This document shows, piece by piece, positions 45,001-58,049 of a DNA stretch of 64,000 bases. The notes beneath the pieces were generated by a model. That model was not told the origin of the DNA and searched no databases. It saw only the letters and a list, made by a program, of their open reading frames with translations. Position 1 is the stretch's first letter. Each line of letters opens with the position of its first letter. Source of the stretch: Chamaecrista fasciculata. Lineage: Eukaryota > Streptophyta > Magnoliopsida > Fabales > Fabaceae. The DNA lies in assembly GCA_003254925.1 (NCBI GenBank), contig QANZ01050724.1:52841-116840 (forward strand), written 5' to 3'. A program made the translations under genes and the position numbers.

Positions 45001-47997
45001 TGCTTGCTGATCCAAAGGAGGTATAGTATCACCCCCCCTTCTCCTCTGTTTTGAAATTTGGGATTAAAAATTTAAATTTCATTGTGGTGGATTGATCAGG
45101 CGCGAGCTGGTATCAGAGAAGTCCATTTTCTCCCATTCAATCCTGTAGACAAGAGGACAGCTCTAACCTACATTGACTCCGATGGAACCTGGCATCGAGC
45201 AAGTAAAGGTGCACCTGAGCAGGTAACTATGGCTTTTACCTTTGCCAGGGTATGATGTTTATGATGGGTGAATTGATCAATGTTTTCTCTTGTTTCAGAT
45301 ATTGACCCTTTGCAACGTCAAGGACGATGTAAGAAGAAAGGCTCATGCAGTCATTGATAAGTTTGCTGAGCGTGGACTCCGGTCTCTAGGTGTTGCAAGA
45401 CAGGTTTGCATAGCTAATATTAATATAAATATTTACACTTTCCTACTTTATGCCTTTCACTTATTGCCGCTACTTTCTTCTGTCTAATAGGAAGTACCTG
45501 AGAAAACAAAAGATGCTCCTGGTGCACCATGGCAATTTGTTGGTTTGCTACCTCTGTTTGATCCTCCTAGGCATGACAGTGCTGAAACCATCAGAAGGGC
45601 CCTTCACCTTGGTGTGAATGTTAAGATGATAACAGGTAAGATTTGAGGTCTTAGTCTAACTTCTGATATTATAGCGTATATATTGACTATAATTTTGTAG
45701 CTTAACTTTTGATTGTGGTTCTCTCATTCCCTAGGGGATCAGCTCGCCATTGCCAAAGAAACTGGCCGAAGACTTGGGATGGGAACAAATATGTACCCCT
45801 CGTCTTCATTGCTTGGCCAAGACAAGGATGCTTCTATATCAGCTCTTCCTGTTGACGAGTTGATTGAGAAGGCAGATGGATTTGCAGGAGTCTTTCCTGG
45901 TACGTCTTTTATTTTCGTAAACACACCACTTTGAAGGATTGGAAATGAACATACAGTGACAGCTAATTGAGTCAAAAGTTTGCATTTCCAAGTGCATACC
46001 ACTTTCTTCATTTTAACTCCCTTTGTTATTTAACATTATAGAACACAAATATGAAATTGTCAAGAAGCTGCAAGAGAGGAAGCATATATGTGGGATGACT
46101 GGAGATGGTGTTAACGATGCCCCTGCATTAAAGAAGGCAGATATTGGAATTGCTGTTGCAGATGCTACAGATGCAGCTAGAAGTGCTTCTGATATTGTCC
46201 TCACCGAACCTGGGTTGAGTGTCATTATTAGTGCTGTGCTCACTAGCAGGGCTATTTTCCAAAGGATGAAGAACTATACTGTTAGTTACCTTAACACATA
46301 TTTTGATTGTTTTAGATGCCACTACAATATTTTCAGAGTCTAATCTCTCAAATTTTGATTTCTAAATATTTGGCAGATTTATGCGGTCTCAATTACCATT
46401 CGTATTGTGGTAAGTGCATGAAATAAGTTTCCACACTTCTTTTTTCCTTTTAAGTAAAACATACACTGTAAAGAAATTATTAGATTAATACTTTTGTTTA
46501 TTTTGGCAGTTTGGTTTCATGTTCATTGCGTTAATCTGGAAGTTTGATTTTGCACCCTTCATGGTTTTGATTATTGCAATACTAAATGATGGTAAGACAA
46601 CATATTCTTGACTTTCTTCTATACTCATTTCTTTGTTATTATCTCTGACTGATTCTCTCACCACCATACCTTTAGGTACCATTATGACTATTTCCAAGGA
46701 TAGGGTGAAGCCATCTCCACAGCCTGATAGCTGGAAACTAAAGGAGATCTTTGCTACTGGCATTGTGCTTGGCAGTTACATGGCACTTATGACAGTAATC
46801 TTTTTCTGGGCCATGAAGGATACCGACTTCTTTCCGGTAATGTCTATATATCGCGTTTATCCATATAGTACGATTGATTAACCATAAAGAACACTTATGT
46901 ATGCCATATCTTTCATATCTGCAGGACAAGTTTGGAGTGAGGTCCTTGAGACATAACAATGCAGAAATGATGGCAGCCCTGTACCTACAAGTCAGTATAA
47001 TAAGTCAGGCACTAATTTTTGTCACTAGGTCCCGCAGCTGGTCATTCGTTGAAAGACCCGGTCTTCTCTTGCTGGGTGCCTTTTTGATTGCTCAGTTGGT
47101 AAGTAGTGAAAACTGTTTATAAACCTTCGCATCAGTAATTTAAAACCAAAAAAGCCATAGTATAGCTAAAAGCCTAAAACTAACTTATCAACAAATTCAT
47201 AATTCATTCTGTAATTGGCAGGTGGCAACTCTTATAGCCGTTTATGCTAATTGGGGCTTCGCAAAGATAAAGGGAATGGGATGGGGTTGGGCTGGTGTGA
47301 TCTGGCTTTACAGTGTGGTGACTTATATCCCTCTTGATTTCCTCAAATTCGCCATCCGCTACGTTCTAAGTGGAAGGGCTTGGGACAATCTTTTGGAGAA
47401 CAAGGTATGAGATCTTTTCTGGTTATTATATATAATCCAAAACATTTTGCATTGATGATTTGACGTAAAAACCCCAGAGAGATGAAAATATTGAAAGCAA
47501 TGAATACTTGTTAATGATTACAGACTGCCTTCACTACAAAGAAAGACTACGGAAAAGAAGAAAGGGAAGCACAATGGGCTGCTGCACAGAGGACACTCCA
47601 TGGCCTTCAGCCACCTGAAACGAGCAACCTTTTCAATGATAAGAACAGCTATAGAGAACTCTCTGAGATTGCTGAGCAAGCCAAGCGCCGTGCTGAGGTT
47701 GCCAGGTAATAAGAAAAAACCAACCATTACCAATGCAACTAGACCTTATTCAATGATAACATTCCTTATAATATCACCTTAATATCCAAATATTACCCAA
47801 ATGTTATTTTACTATTTGATAGTTCAATTAAGAACATATAGACATAAGAATGTGTTAAATTTAAGATCCTTATCCTATATTTTATGAAATGGGTTTTCAG
47901 GCTTAGGGAGCTCCATACACTGAAGGGTCATGTTGAGTCGGTGGTGAAGCTCAAGGGACTTGACATTGATACCATTCAGCAGCACTATACAGTGTGA
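42041..47997 (+). CDS. Plasma-membrane H+-ATPase (P3A P-type proton pump)
   Basis: This complete 16-exon gene encodes 951 residues. The protein pumps protons out of the cell at the cost of ATP and energises secondary transport. Exons: 42041-42088, 43705-43824, 43923-44159, 44259-45020, 45100-45222, 45299-45403, 45491-45635, 45735-45899, 46042-46280, 46377-46409, 46510-46591, 46676-46836, 46925-47098, 47222-47404, 47524-47705, 47901-47997. Landmarks are [20 protein letters not shown], the TGES dephosphorylation motif (about 184-187), [13 protein letters not shown] with the phosphorylated Asp at about 331, [20 protein letters not shown], and the autoinhibitory C-terminus ending HYTV. The penultimate Thr there is the known 14-3-3 regulatory site. 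Intron 2 (43825-43922) begins GC rather than GT; the reading EEKK/ESKVLKF fits only this junction. It resembles Arabidopsis AHA4/AHA11-type pumps, but the isoform is not certain. Confidence 0.96.
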
Positions 47998-48951
47998 GCC
48001 CTCCTCCTTACACAGCCCTTCTAGAGGAGGAAGAAGGAATCAGAAAATATAATGGCGAACAACATCTCTTTTTGTTAATCTGTATTTAGATTAGAGCCTC
48101 TTTTTTGTTCAAATTTGTGTCGTCACTATGACGTCTTTGCCACTAGCTGGTGGAGGTACTCTTCCCTCTTGCCTCCAAATAACGTCATTAATATAGTTTA
48201 CAGAAGTTTTTTTTTCCTTGGAGTATCTAATTATCTATTCACATTCAAGTTGAAGCTACGTCTTGAGAGGAATACTATTGGTCAGTATCTATTACAATTG
48301 ATAGAAAAAAAACGCAACTGGCAAAGGACGGAAAAAGATAAAATAAGACATCCATAGAACATTTTATATTTTGTTGCTCATATAGATAACATGCATTCCA
48401 ATTGTGCTCTTGCTTTTGCATGATCGTTTTAAACAACTGTACAAACTATAAACAACACAATAAATAACTACGTAAAAAAAAACTAGGTACACCAACAAAT
48501 GTTCTGTGATACAAATTGTCAAGAACTGAGTGTAAATGTAATATTTACTGAAATATCTGATATACTTAGTATTGATAACATCTAATACGACCCCGCAATT
48601 CTCATAGTATACCATAACCAAACAACTCTTCATTATTACATTTAAAATTTGTCTTCATTTTTCTAATTAAATCATGGAGAATGAAGTTATCATGATTCAA
48701 AACTGTTATTTTTCTTATAAAGTCAAATATGTATAGGGAAAATGTATAACACTAATAGCCCTCTCAAACAAATGATACAAGACACAGTAGCCAATAGGAT
48801 CAGGTATTGAGGGAACAAAGAGGGCAAAGGGCAGCAACAAGAATACACAAATCAATCTTATCCATTTTGTAAGGAGGGATTTTCTGCTAGTTATCACTGT
48901 CTCCATAAAGAATTGTACAGATCCAATCAAGTGATCAACACTGGAGAAAAC
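47998..48951. other. Convergent 3' flanks of H+-ATPase and CENP-O
   Basis: The H+-ATPase 3' UTR probably extends to about 48350 and the CENP-O 3' UTR lies before 48952. The two genes are tail to tail. No gene is seen in between. Confidence 0.5.
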
Positions 48952-51900
48952 TCAGACTCTTTGTTGAAACATATCCTGAAGAGCATGCGGTAGATTTAAC
49001 ACAATTTCTGCATATGCTGAGAGAGGAAAGCAGCAAAATTCAAATCAGCAGCAACCGGCAAAATTGGCAGAGCAATCAAGAGACATAAACCACATTAATA
49101 GGAACTCAAGCTGGCTTCAAGAAATCACCTTAAGGTCCAGTTTGGATAAAAAAAATTGGAAATTTTAAAATTCATATTTGTGCTTATATATGTCAAAGAA
49201 CCTGTGGAAGTAAATTGGTTAAGTTGATCCTCACCTTCTGGTAGACTCATAGTTCGTAAGGCATCTTCGGCATAAGTGAGGCGAACAGGAGGAGGGTGAC
49301 CTCCTAAGAGTGCAGTACTTGTAGTATTTTTCTTGGAGTGGTGCATTGGCCACGCTAGCACACTGATCCGAGTAGGAAGTACAGAGATGAGATCTGCATA
49401 TCTAAGACTGACTGTTATCTTGCTGCAAAAAGAAACAAATTCTTGATCAATTTTTCTTTTCATGGCTTTCTTCTCTTTTGTTTTCTCTGACTCCCAAGGA
49501 TGGGAGAAGGACATAAATATGTTATAATTCAAAATTACAAAAACTGCATAAAATGACTTTTACGGTGACTGGTGCACATTTTTTTTTCCAGATTATCAGA
49601 AGGCGAAGATGGGAGATTGATGTAGAGGGAATTTATTTTTATTAAATTCAAGACAGTCAGTCATTTTAATATTGATGTGACGAAAAAGCTCATATACTAC
49701 TCTTACTTTCTGAGTTATCTTCTGATGCACATTAGTGACATGTCAATGTCATATGCTTATTCAAGCATAAGTAGAAACAGCCTAAAAATCTATCACTATT
49801 TTGATTTGCCTAACATTGTTCAGGGAAGACAAAGGCTTGAACTGGCTAAAGAAGTGATAAATTTGAATTTTGATGAAAAGGGATGAGAGAAGCATCAGAT
49901 CACAATAAAAGACTGACCAATCAAAATCATCCAGCACAAATTCAATCATATTGTAAGCAAGGCTATGATAAAGCTCTCCAATTTGATTGCCATAAAGTTC
50001 CTTTATTAGTCGGACCTGCACGATTTAAAAACAAACAAAAAATATATAAAATTAATATCAGAAGTATTCAGACATTCTACAAAAAAATTCATATCCTGTG
50101 CATAGAGTCACACAATGAAAACCAGAAATAAAGATTCAATTTCCATGAGGAAGAAGGCACTTCCATAAGATCTAAGAAATATGAATACTAACACAAAATA
50201 CAATGACACAACAAAATCTTAAGTATCTATCTACTACTAGAAATCCCACATCGTGTTTTAGATAATACTACGTATTAAAATGGACAAGGCTTTTTTTATG
50301 AAGTGACCATGCTTCATAAAGAGGGATAGTTTACTTGGTTTCAAATCCACACAAGCACTTCTTGGTGGCGTTTTGAATATATTTCTAAAAATGTCTGCCT
50401 CAAAATTTTAGTTCCTGTTCCTCATTATTTTCCCACTCCATTTCCTTCGTTCTCCCTCCACACCACCATTGAAACATACCCATAGTTACACATCCAAGGA
50501 ACTTGGTTTTCATTGATTTCACAATCAATGTTCTTTCCTCAATTGAATCCATGGGTTATATCAGCTGCAAATGTTTTAGCTGAGAACTGCAAGTAACCAG
50601 TTTTCCAGGAAATCTCATAAGCAAAAGGCTTCCCTTATTAAAGCTGGATAAGGTACTCTGAGTCTCTGACAGTCTGAGATTCTAAAGTACTGAAGACTTG
50701 ATGTTATAAACTTTTCATGTTTAGGTCATTCATTCCTCTATACTGAATTCTATCTCTGGAATTCTGATCCGTATCTAATATATATTTCAAATATGCCAAA
50801 CTGCCTTATAAATGAGTAACACACATGAGCAGTCTACCTGTTCCCGTCTATCCACATAAGCCTGCAAAAGATCTCCAACATGATCTATGAATTTCTGAAA
50901 GAAAATTGTAAAGAGAATTGCTTAGACGGATGTTTAAAGATTAAACAAACAAAGCCAAAGCAGGAAACAGACCTAACCATTGCATTGAATGAAAGTAGAT
51001 CATTTTCTACTTCGCGTATTGGCAGAAAAAAAGGAAGTGTGTGTTCAAGGACAGTAAACTTTTCAAGAAATGACTTGCTCTCCAGCACACAATGATACAT
51101 TTCACATTGTTCTCCTGCAATAAATGAACAATTTATTATCATCACCTACTATGATATGAGGGAATGGAAGGACTAGGGAAACATGTCCTGCCAGCCTTCA
51201 GCTTCCATCTTGTAATAATGTTATATTATGAGTTGAATAACATGACCGTTAAAAGAAACTGTAGATAAGTTAGAAATTAAAAATTACCAGCAAAAGATGT
51301 CTCATATTGTATACCAATTCTTGTTCCTTCCAAACGGCAAATTACCTGCTTCCAGAAACTAAACCAATATTATAGGAGAGATTATTTATACTATAATATA
51401 AGTGCAGTGATAATAATCTTCATGAAATCAAATACACACTGAAAACTTTCTCCACTAGATCAAAAGTAAATTTTGTTAATTCTTTTTTTATTCAAACAGG
51501 TGCTCATGAATATCTGTGTTGAAAAAGAAACCAATAATCTAATCTATGCCAAGACAATTCTCCCCTATCTTACAAACATCAGTTTCAAATGACCATTGAC
51601 TATTTCTAAAGATCTCTAAAACCTTGAGTCCTTAACACTTGAGCAAGTATGTTAGCAAGTAGCATCTGCTGTATCCACAATATACAACAGAAAACCAAAG
51701 AATTCTAGGGAGTTTCCAAGATAGGCTTGATTATTATAACATAGTGTGAAAGAGGGCATAAACATTGATACATCATATGCTTCCTCATCCACGGGCTGCA
51801 GCTAATACTAGTTCTATTCTATCAATAAGGACAAAGGATGACAATTAAGGACCATCTTAAATATTGCAAGTCCTTACTCAAATACGTCACAGATTACACT

Positions 51901-54900
51901 TTTCTCTTTTACATACACAGCTTACAAATGGAGAAGTGGGAAACGAAAGAATGACCGACAGTTTTTAAACCTCATCTATGACTACAATTAGTCTTCTACC
52001 ACTATTCATCAGATTATCTCTCTAAGTTATTTTTTCTTTTTTTTTTTGGCAATATAAAATCTTAATTACTCACAATGCATTGTCTACTACTTACTGAAAA
52101 ATGGTTTACCTAGTCATTGATAAACGACACAACACAACTTCCATGATTTGATATGTGATGAGATCAAGCATCATTGTTCATCAGATGCTGATTTACCTTG
52201 TTTCCAGTTTTATAAGTAACTCTTTCCTGAGTGCTTGCCATTATGTTAGTATCCCCAGGCACGGCCTTTTTCCTTTCAGCCTCCATATGGACCTGGTGAA
52301 AACATAAAATAAAAATGTCAAGCATTTTATCTTGTTTAATGTGAACTATGAAACTCTAAAGAAAGGAGATTATTGAACTCAAATATCAGAACACCAATGA
52401 AAAAGGTGACAACAATTAGCACAACAACCAGGCCATACTTGTTCTCTTAATGTAGCTATTAGACCATCATTCCAATGCTCCACATCTAAATTTACCACTA
52501 CAGGTTCAAAATAAAATAAAATCAGAATAACAACAAATATTTAAGAAACAAACAAGTTCAGTAATAAAAAAAATGAGTGAGCAAGCGAAATGGAGAATGC
52601 TTCAGATGTTACATGAGTATATCTGATCAAACAAAGCTAGACTTGCATCTTACAAATTTCTCTGTATTTAAGATATACATCTTTTCCTTCCCATTCAACT
52701 TATATTTATTGCTTCATAATAAAACGGACATGATATTTATTACTAGTGATGGATAACATCAACAGGATTCAGATCTTTTCTAATGATTTTGGCTAGTTGT
52801 TTTAGCTGAGGGGGTACAAAAATATTTCTTGATATGTTGATCAATATTTCTTTAAGATACATGCCTGATACTTCTTTCTTTGGGCCTTTAGCCCCATGAA
52901 TCACACACAAAAAAGGGGATGCCTAAATACTCAAAAGTTCAACAAAAATTTGAGAGAAAAAATCTTTCTCATGTTCCATGCAAGATGTTTGATTGTGCAC
53001 CCTGTATCCTCAAAACCCCTGAAGAACAAGTTCAGCCATCCCTTGCTATTTATAAGACAACCAATTATAGAGACAATGAATCTTTGGAAAAAAAAATGAG
53101 GAGCAGAACCTCCAGCTCCAAGACAGGTGGATTGATGGAAAGTTGCACAAACATGCAAACCAAAAATATAAAAAAGGAGAAGTGGGACAATGTAAGATAG
53201 AGTTCTATCAGCTAAGGTGAACAGAATTAATAGAAGACAAAAAGAAAAAAAAGGAAAGAGTTGAAAACTTGAAATGAGCTAGATAGTGTACACTATACAA
53301 GAATCTAACGAATGCCAAAATTGAAGCTACCTTCAGTTTGAGAAGCCCATGCAGCTTCAAAATCTTTCAGCAGACGCTGATATATTGTCTTGTCAGAATC
53401 CCTACAGACCCATCACAAATCCAAAAACATGTTATTACTGCATCAACAACCAATGGGTGTTCCGGAGCGATACCTTCAATATAGACAACTACAGAACTAA
53501 ATACTCATCAAGAAAAAGAGAAAAAAGTCACCACATCTGAAGTGACCAGATGGGCCTTGTGTGAGTAACAGCTTCATAACGTTGACATTTTAGCATCTTC
53601 TATTAAGCACACAAAAATCAGCAGAACCAACAGGTGCAATGATTGCAATTCAGCGATCAATAGAATAATAAATGAAACCATATGCATCTTCAGAGACTTC
53701 GTACCTCGAAAGACGCTCTGTCAAGTCACCATGCCTTTTTAGCAAACTTTCAACTGTGATGAAAGAAATAAGAAAATCTTGAGCCATGAGAAAATGGAAG
53801 CAATGTTGATGGAGTTTAGAGACTTACATCGAGATCGTGTAGTCTCCAATTGAATATTGTCATCTTGCATAAAATTCTGATAAATATAAAAATGCAATTA
53901 TGGTTGTGTAAAAGGAGACATATCCATAATATAAACAAAGGAGAAAAATATGTAACTAGAAGAAATCCTCAGCATTTTTAATTGAGTAAATTGAAAATGC
54001 TTAAATACATAGTAACATAAAGCAAAAGTTAACTACACAAAGCTATAAGAAAACATACATTAGAGCTTTTTCCTTCACATAAAAATTGAAAGGAGAAATA
54101 AACAACAACTAGAGCTATCACTTCCAGATAAAGTTCCCAAATCACCACTTTTTTCAGTCAATTAATTAAAAAGCAGACCTTTCTGGTTCTGCTTCTCAGT
54201 CTCATGCCATGTAGGAAAAAGCAAGCCTGTGAAATAGTTAGGGTGGGAAGGGGGTTCCATAACATATATCATTTATTTTCCCTTTTATCATTTATGATCG
54301 TGATAGCAGCTCATATAGAATTGTTGCTCTCATCAAATTTTTCTGAAGAATTTTCATCCATTCTATTTTAAAAATCAAACTCTCAAGAATGAAACTGCAA
54401 GAACAGTCGCAGTGCAAGATGGTCTACCTTCATTTTCCTAATTCATAATTTTTTTTAAAAAAAATGCCCATGTTATAAAGAAAAAGAACCTTCTAACAAG
54501 ATATTTAAAAAGAAAAAACAATTTCTTTCACACATACATTCAAATCGGCACTTATGGAAGTGAGAGCACTTACCACTTCTCCCACAACTGAGTATGGACG
54601 TCCAGCAAGTCGTTCAAATTGCTGCATGATTTCACACATTTGAAATATCAGATCATGGCGAGGGTGACAGAGAGATAGAGAAATATAATATAGCAGATGA
54701 GGGCATATGCAACATTACACAGTTACCACAAATTATTTGATTCAAAGCTACATTACCAAACTAGAGACTAAAAAATTAGTGGTATAAGTCAGATAAACAT
54801 AACCACACTTGCCCGTGACCTTTCTCCTCCTGATACATAGAAATTTCCAACGACATGATAATTCCATAAGCAATTATCAGGTTAAGGCATCATCCTTCAC

Positions 54901-55272
54901 GGGCATTACCGTAGCATTTAGATTGACTGAGAAACACTTAGGTTTATGGTAATAAATAATACGTTAACTTTGATCATTCTCAACTAGTATTTACAATTTA
55001 TCAGCATGCAGAAGAATGCCTTGGAATACAATCCATCGGTCAATCCCATAATTCATTTAATTACATTGGCAATTATCTTATGTTAACTTCCAATTCCGCT
55101 GTCGTGCATAAGTAATTCATCAAGAAATTGCTTAATAGTTGATACTATAACATTCTAACACAAACAAGAAAAATATTGAATCTTTAACAAAATAGACCTT
55201 GCGAGAAGAGTCGCCTGACAAAGGGTATCTTCTGGGTCTCTTTCTCACAGACTCTTCGATGTCGCTCTCCAT
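48952..55272 (-). CDS. Centromere protein O (CENP-O) homologue
   Basis: CENP-O is a subunit of the inner-kinetochore CCAN (COMA-type) complex needed for chromosome segregation. Thirteen minus-strand exons encode 349 residues: 55198-55272, 54574-54621, 53828-53876, 53705-53753, 53331-53401, 52439-52497, 52197-52292, 51288-51345, 50978-51114, 50838-50894, 49918-50015, 49235-49422, 48952-49016. All introns are GT-AG and the joined frame is open. The N-terminus MESDIEESVRKRPRRYPLSG is basic. A helical region follows (LLKRHGDLTERL, LLKDFEAAWASQ, VEHWNDGLIATLREQ). The C-terminal RWD-like domain starts near ICRLEGTRIGIQYETSF and includes MYHCVLESKSF, FIDHVGDLLQAYVDRREQVR and ITVSLRYADLISVLPTRISV. 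This order is that of the Cenp-O family (compare At5g10710). Exons were found by splice signals, since none except the RWD exons are long; small exon errors are possible. Confidence 0.82.
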
Positions 55273-55690
55273 TTCTATGCGTTTCTTGCGAAGGCTGGCT
55301 CAGTGAGGAATGAAAAAGCTGTCAAGTGTGCAATGTAGCCGACTAAAAAAATAGTTTTAAAATATATAAATTAGGGTCCGTAAATGGATAAACAAAAATG
55401 GTGGGGGAAAAATTAATACCAGTGTTTGCCTCTCCAAGTCTGAAATCGATGTCGACACTTTGTTTGCAGTAACTACCAGTGTGATACGTCAAGAAATTTT
55501 CGAACTTCAATTCATATATGGGTTTTGGACTTCGCAGATCTCGAGTTTTTGCCCAAACTCTTTAGGAGAAATTGATTCTTGAAAATTTTCGGAAAAAAAA
55601 ATAAGAAAAAATGCTGTGTGTACTGCGGTTTATTTATATAAATAATATATAAAAAAAATATTTAGATTTTTAGGACAAAAAAACTATTTA
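55273..55690. other. CENP-O upstream region
   Basis: AT-rich sequence with no clear TATA box and no other exon. Confidence 0.4.
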
Positions 55691-55696
55691 GATTTT

Positions 55697-55895
55697 AGGG
55701 ACACTCGGATATGGTCCGAGTGTCCCAATACAGGTGGCTCAATCACCCGGTGCCACGTGGCACCGGGTGTAATTTTTTTTTTAACTTTTTTTATTTTTTG
55801 GGACATTCGGATGTCATTCGAGTGTCCCAAAAAAATTTAAACCGACCAATCACGTGGTGCCACGTGGCACCGCATGATTAGTGCGGTTTAAATAT
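55697..55895. promoter_or_regulatory. Cluster of palindromes with G-box cores
   Basis: A set of perfect or near-perfect palindromes lies 425-620 bp upstream of the CENP-O ATG. gggacactcgga (55698-55709) pairs with its complement ending at 55726. A perfect 26-bp palindrome at 55744-55769 is centred on ggtgccacgtggcacc. A weaker gggacattcgg / cgagtgtccc pair spans 55800-55828. The same 16-bp core recurs at 55856-55871, within a 50-bp imperfect palindrome bounded by aaaccg and cggttt. The core contains the G-box/ABRE CACGTGGC. It could be bound by bZIP or bHLH factors, or be the end structure of an unrecognised transposon. Confidence 0.55.
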
Positions 55896-57750
55896 TTTTT
55901 TGTGAAGGATGAGGCCAATATAATTGGGGGAGTGTTTGTGTAAATGGGTTGAGGTTTAGTGAGAGAAATGTGAGATTGAGAGAGTGAAAAAAAAAAATCT
56001 AAGAGAGAAAGAAGGAAGAAGAAAGAAAGAAGGGAGAAGAAGAAGGAAGAAAAATATGTAGGTAAAAGTTTTAATATTGTTATTTTTCTTTTGAAAATTA
56101 TACTTTAAAAATAATTTAAGAGTTAAGTATATAATTTTAAAATTATTCCTATTTAGATTTTTTGGATACTCGGATTATTTTTTTAATTATTTAGAAGATA
56201 AAAAAGATCAACAAGGAGGAAGAAGGAGAAGAAGATAAAAAAAAGATCAAGAGGTGAGTATATAATTTTTAAAATAAAGAGTACATTTTGTTAAATAATG
56301 TTGGTTGATATTTTAATTTGTTGATGTTTGTGATTTTTGTAAATAATTTGNTTTTTTATAAAGATTTCTCTATTTAATTATAGTCGCAAGTATCAACGAT
56401 GTCAAATTAAACATTGAAATTAAATTACTTATTTTACAATTAAATAAGTAAAATTAATTATATCTTTTTTATTTTAAATCTAAATGTGATCATTTAAAAT
56501 TACGGATTACTCTTAATAATTTTTTTATTTTACATAGTTTAAATTTTTAGCAAATTAAATCAAATTAAAAGTAAATATAAAACCAAGAAGTGAAAGAAGA
56601 TGAAGGAAAAAAAAGGTCGTGGGAGAGTAGTAGAGTAAACAGTAAAAGAGTTCACATTAACTAATCTCAGAATCAGAAAAGTTCCAAGGCATTGTGAACT
56701 TTTATGATGGGTTCATATGATACGTAATAGAATAATAGATTTGTGTTCATAGTTGAGTAGTTGACTATAAATTTCAAAATGCTTTGACGGACCAAATATC
56801 ATAACCTTATGGCTTGATTTAGATATTAAATTTGGGATGAAGTTTTTTTTTTCTTTTGGAAACAATTTGAGATGTATAATGTATTATATGATTTGTCATC
56901 TTTTAATCTAGTCTGTATGTTTAACATATCAAAATTAAACTAATGTGTAAAATATGCTTTTATTATCAATATTATAATTTGTATGTCTAATTAAATAATT
57001 TTTTATATTTAAATATGAGAATATGATTTATAATATATTAAATCAGCTTACAAACTCTCTCTCTCTGTATATAAATATAAATATAAATTGTATGTACCTG
57101 GTTATAAAACTGTTTAATACTTTATTTGAGTGTGTGTGTATATATATGAAGTTAGGTCAACCATATGCAGCCTACAATGCCGAAATCCCAAATTCTTTTC
57201 AATAGTAGTTTGGCTAACTTGAAGGATAATAACACGAAAAACATTCTATAGAGAAAGCGAATTGAAGTTTTTATGCTTAGTATGATGTAGTTTTCCATAG
57301 CTAGTGCGAACACTAGATTTTTTCCGGACTATTTTTTTAAATAAATAAAAAATTTTAAACCACTTTTATAAATAAAAAAACTTTTGAGGAATCTAAAATA
57401 CAATGATAACTTCAGTTCATAAAGTTGTAAAATTAAATTAAACAAAATGAGTCCCAAAAGAAGGATAAGATAGAAATCATTTAAAAATAAAGTAGATATA
57501 TAAATATATATAAAACATATAAAATAATAATAATAAAAATAAAATAAATATATATAAATAGAAAATAATTAAAAAACGAAATTTAAAAAAAATAATAAAA
57601 AAATAATGACAATTGATGAGTTTGATTTAAAGTGGGATTTCAGACAAAATTAGATCAAATTTTTCTAATATATTAAAACCTACTTCAATTTCAAAGTAAG
57701 ACTCCTAAAGGGTTAAGTCACTTTTTAAAATCAAATTTAAAATTTAAATT
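55896..57750. other. Purine-rich and AT-rich spacer
   Basis: A purine tract (gaaggaagaagaaagaaaga type) covers about 55980-56060 and recurs weakly at 56200-56250. An N lies at 56351. The rest is AT-rich with no recognised exon; short frames such as 57023-57205 have no motif. Confidence 0.45.
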
Positions 57751-58049
57751 AAAGATTTGATTCTTTATTCTTCATCTATAAATAGAAGGTCGGAGAGCGG
57801 ATCAAAAAATAGATCTCTAAGTTTGGAATCTCGAATTTCTTCTAGACGCGCTCAAATACGTAAAACTGTTACTCAGAAACTTTTTCAAGCAAGCGCGCAA
57901 TCACCTCTTTTTTTGGACAAAATTGACAAACCCTTTTTCTTTTCTTGTGATATTTTCGAGCCGATGCAAATATTTTTTCTTTTTCAAAATTGGATGTGAA
58001 GAAATATAGAATTACAAATTTCGGATTATACAAAAGAAAGAAAGCAAGG
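57751..58049 (+). pseudogene. ycf1: Nuclear copy of plastid ycf1 fragment (NUPT)
   Basis: The reading frame encodes [20 protein letters not shown], then [20 protein letters not shown] and FFLFQNWM. This is the pattern of an internal segment of plastid ycf1 (Tic214), a protein encoded only in chloroplast DNA. After the Trp-Met the frame meets TGA at about 57997-57999, where plastid copies continue with Gly (GGA). Sequence in the same frame then goes on as RNIELQISDYTKERKQ, still ycf1-like. A single-base change thus made the stop. Only about 300 bp are present, with no other plastid genes nearby, so it is a small transferred fragment and not functional. Confidence 0.75.
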
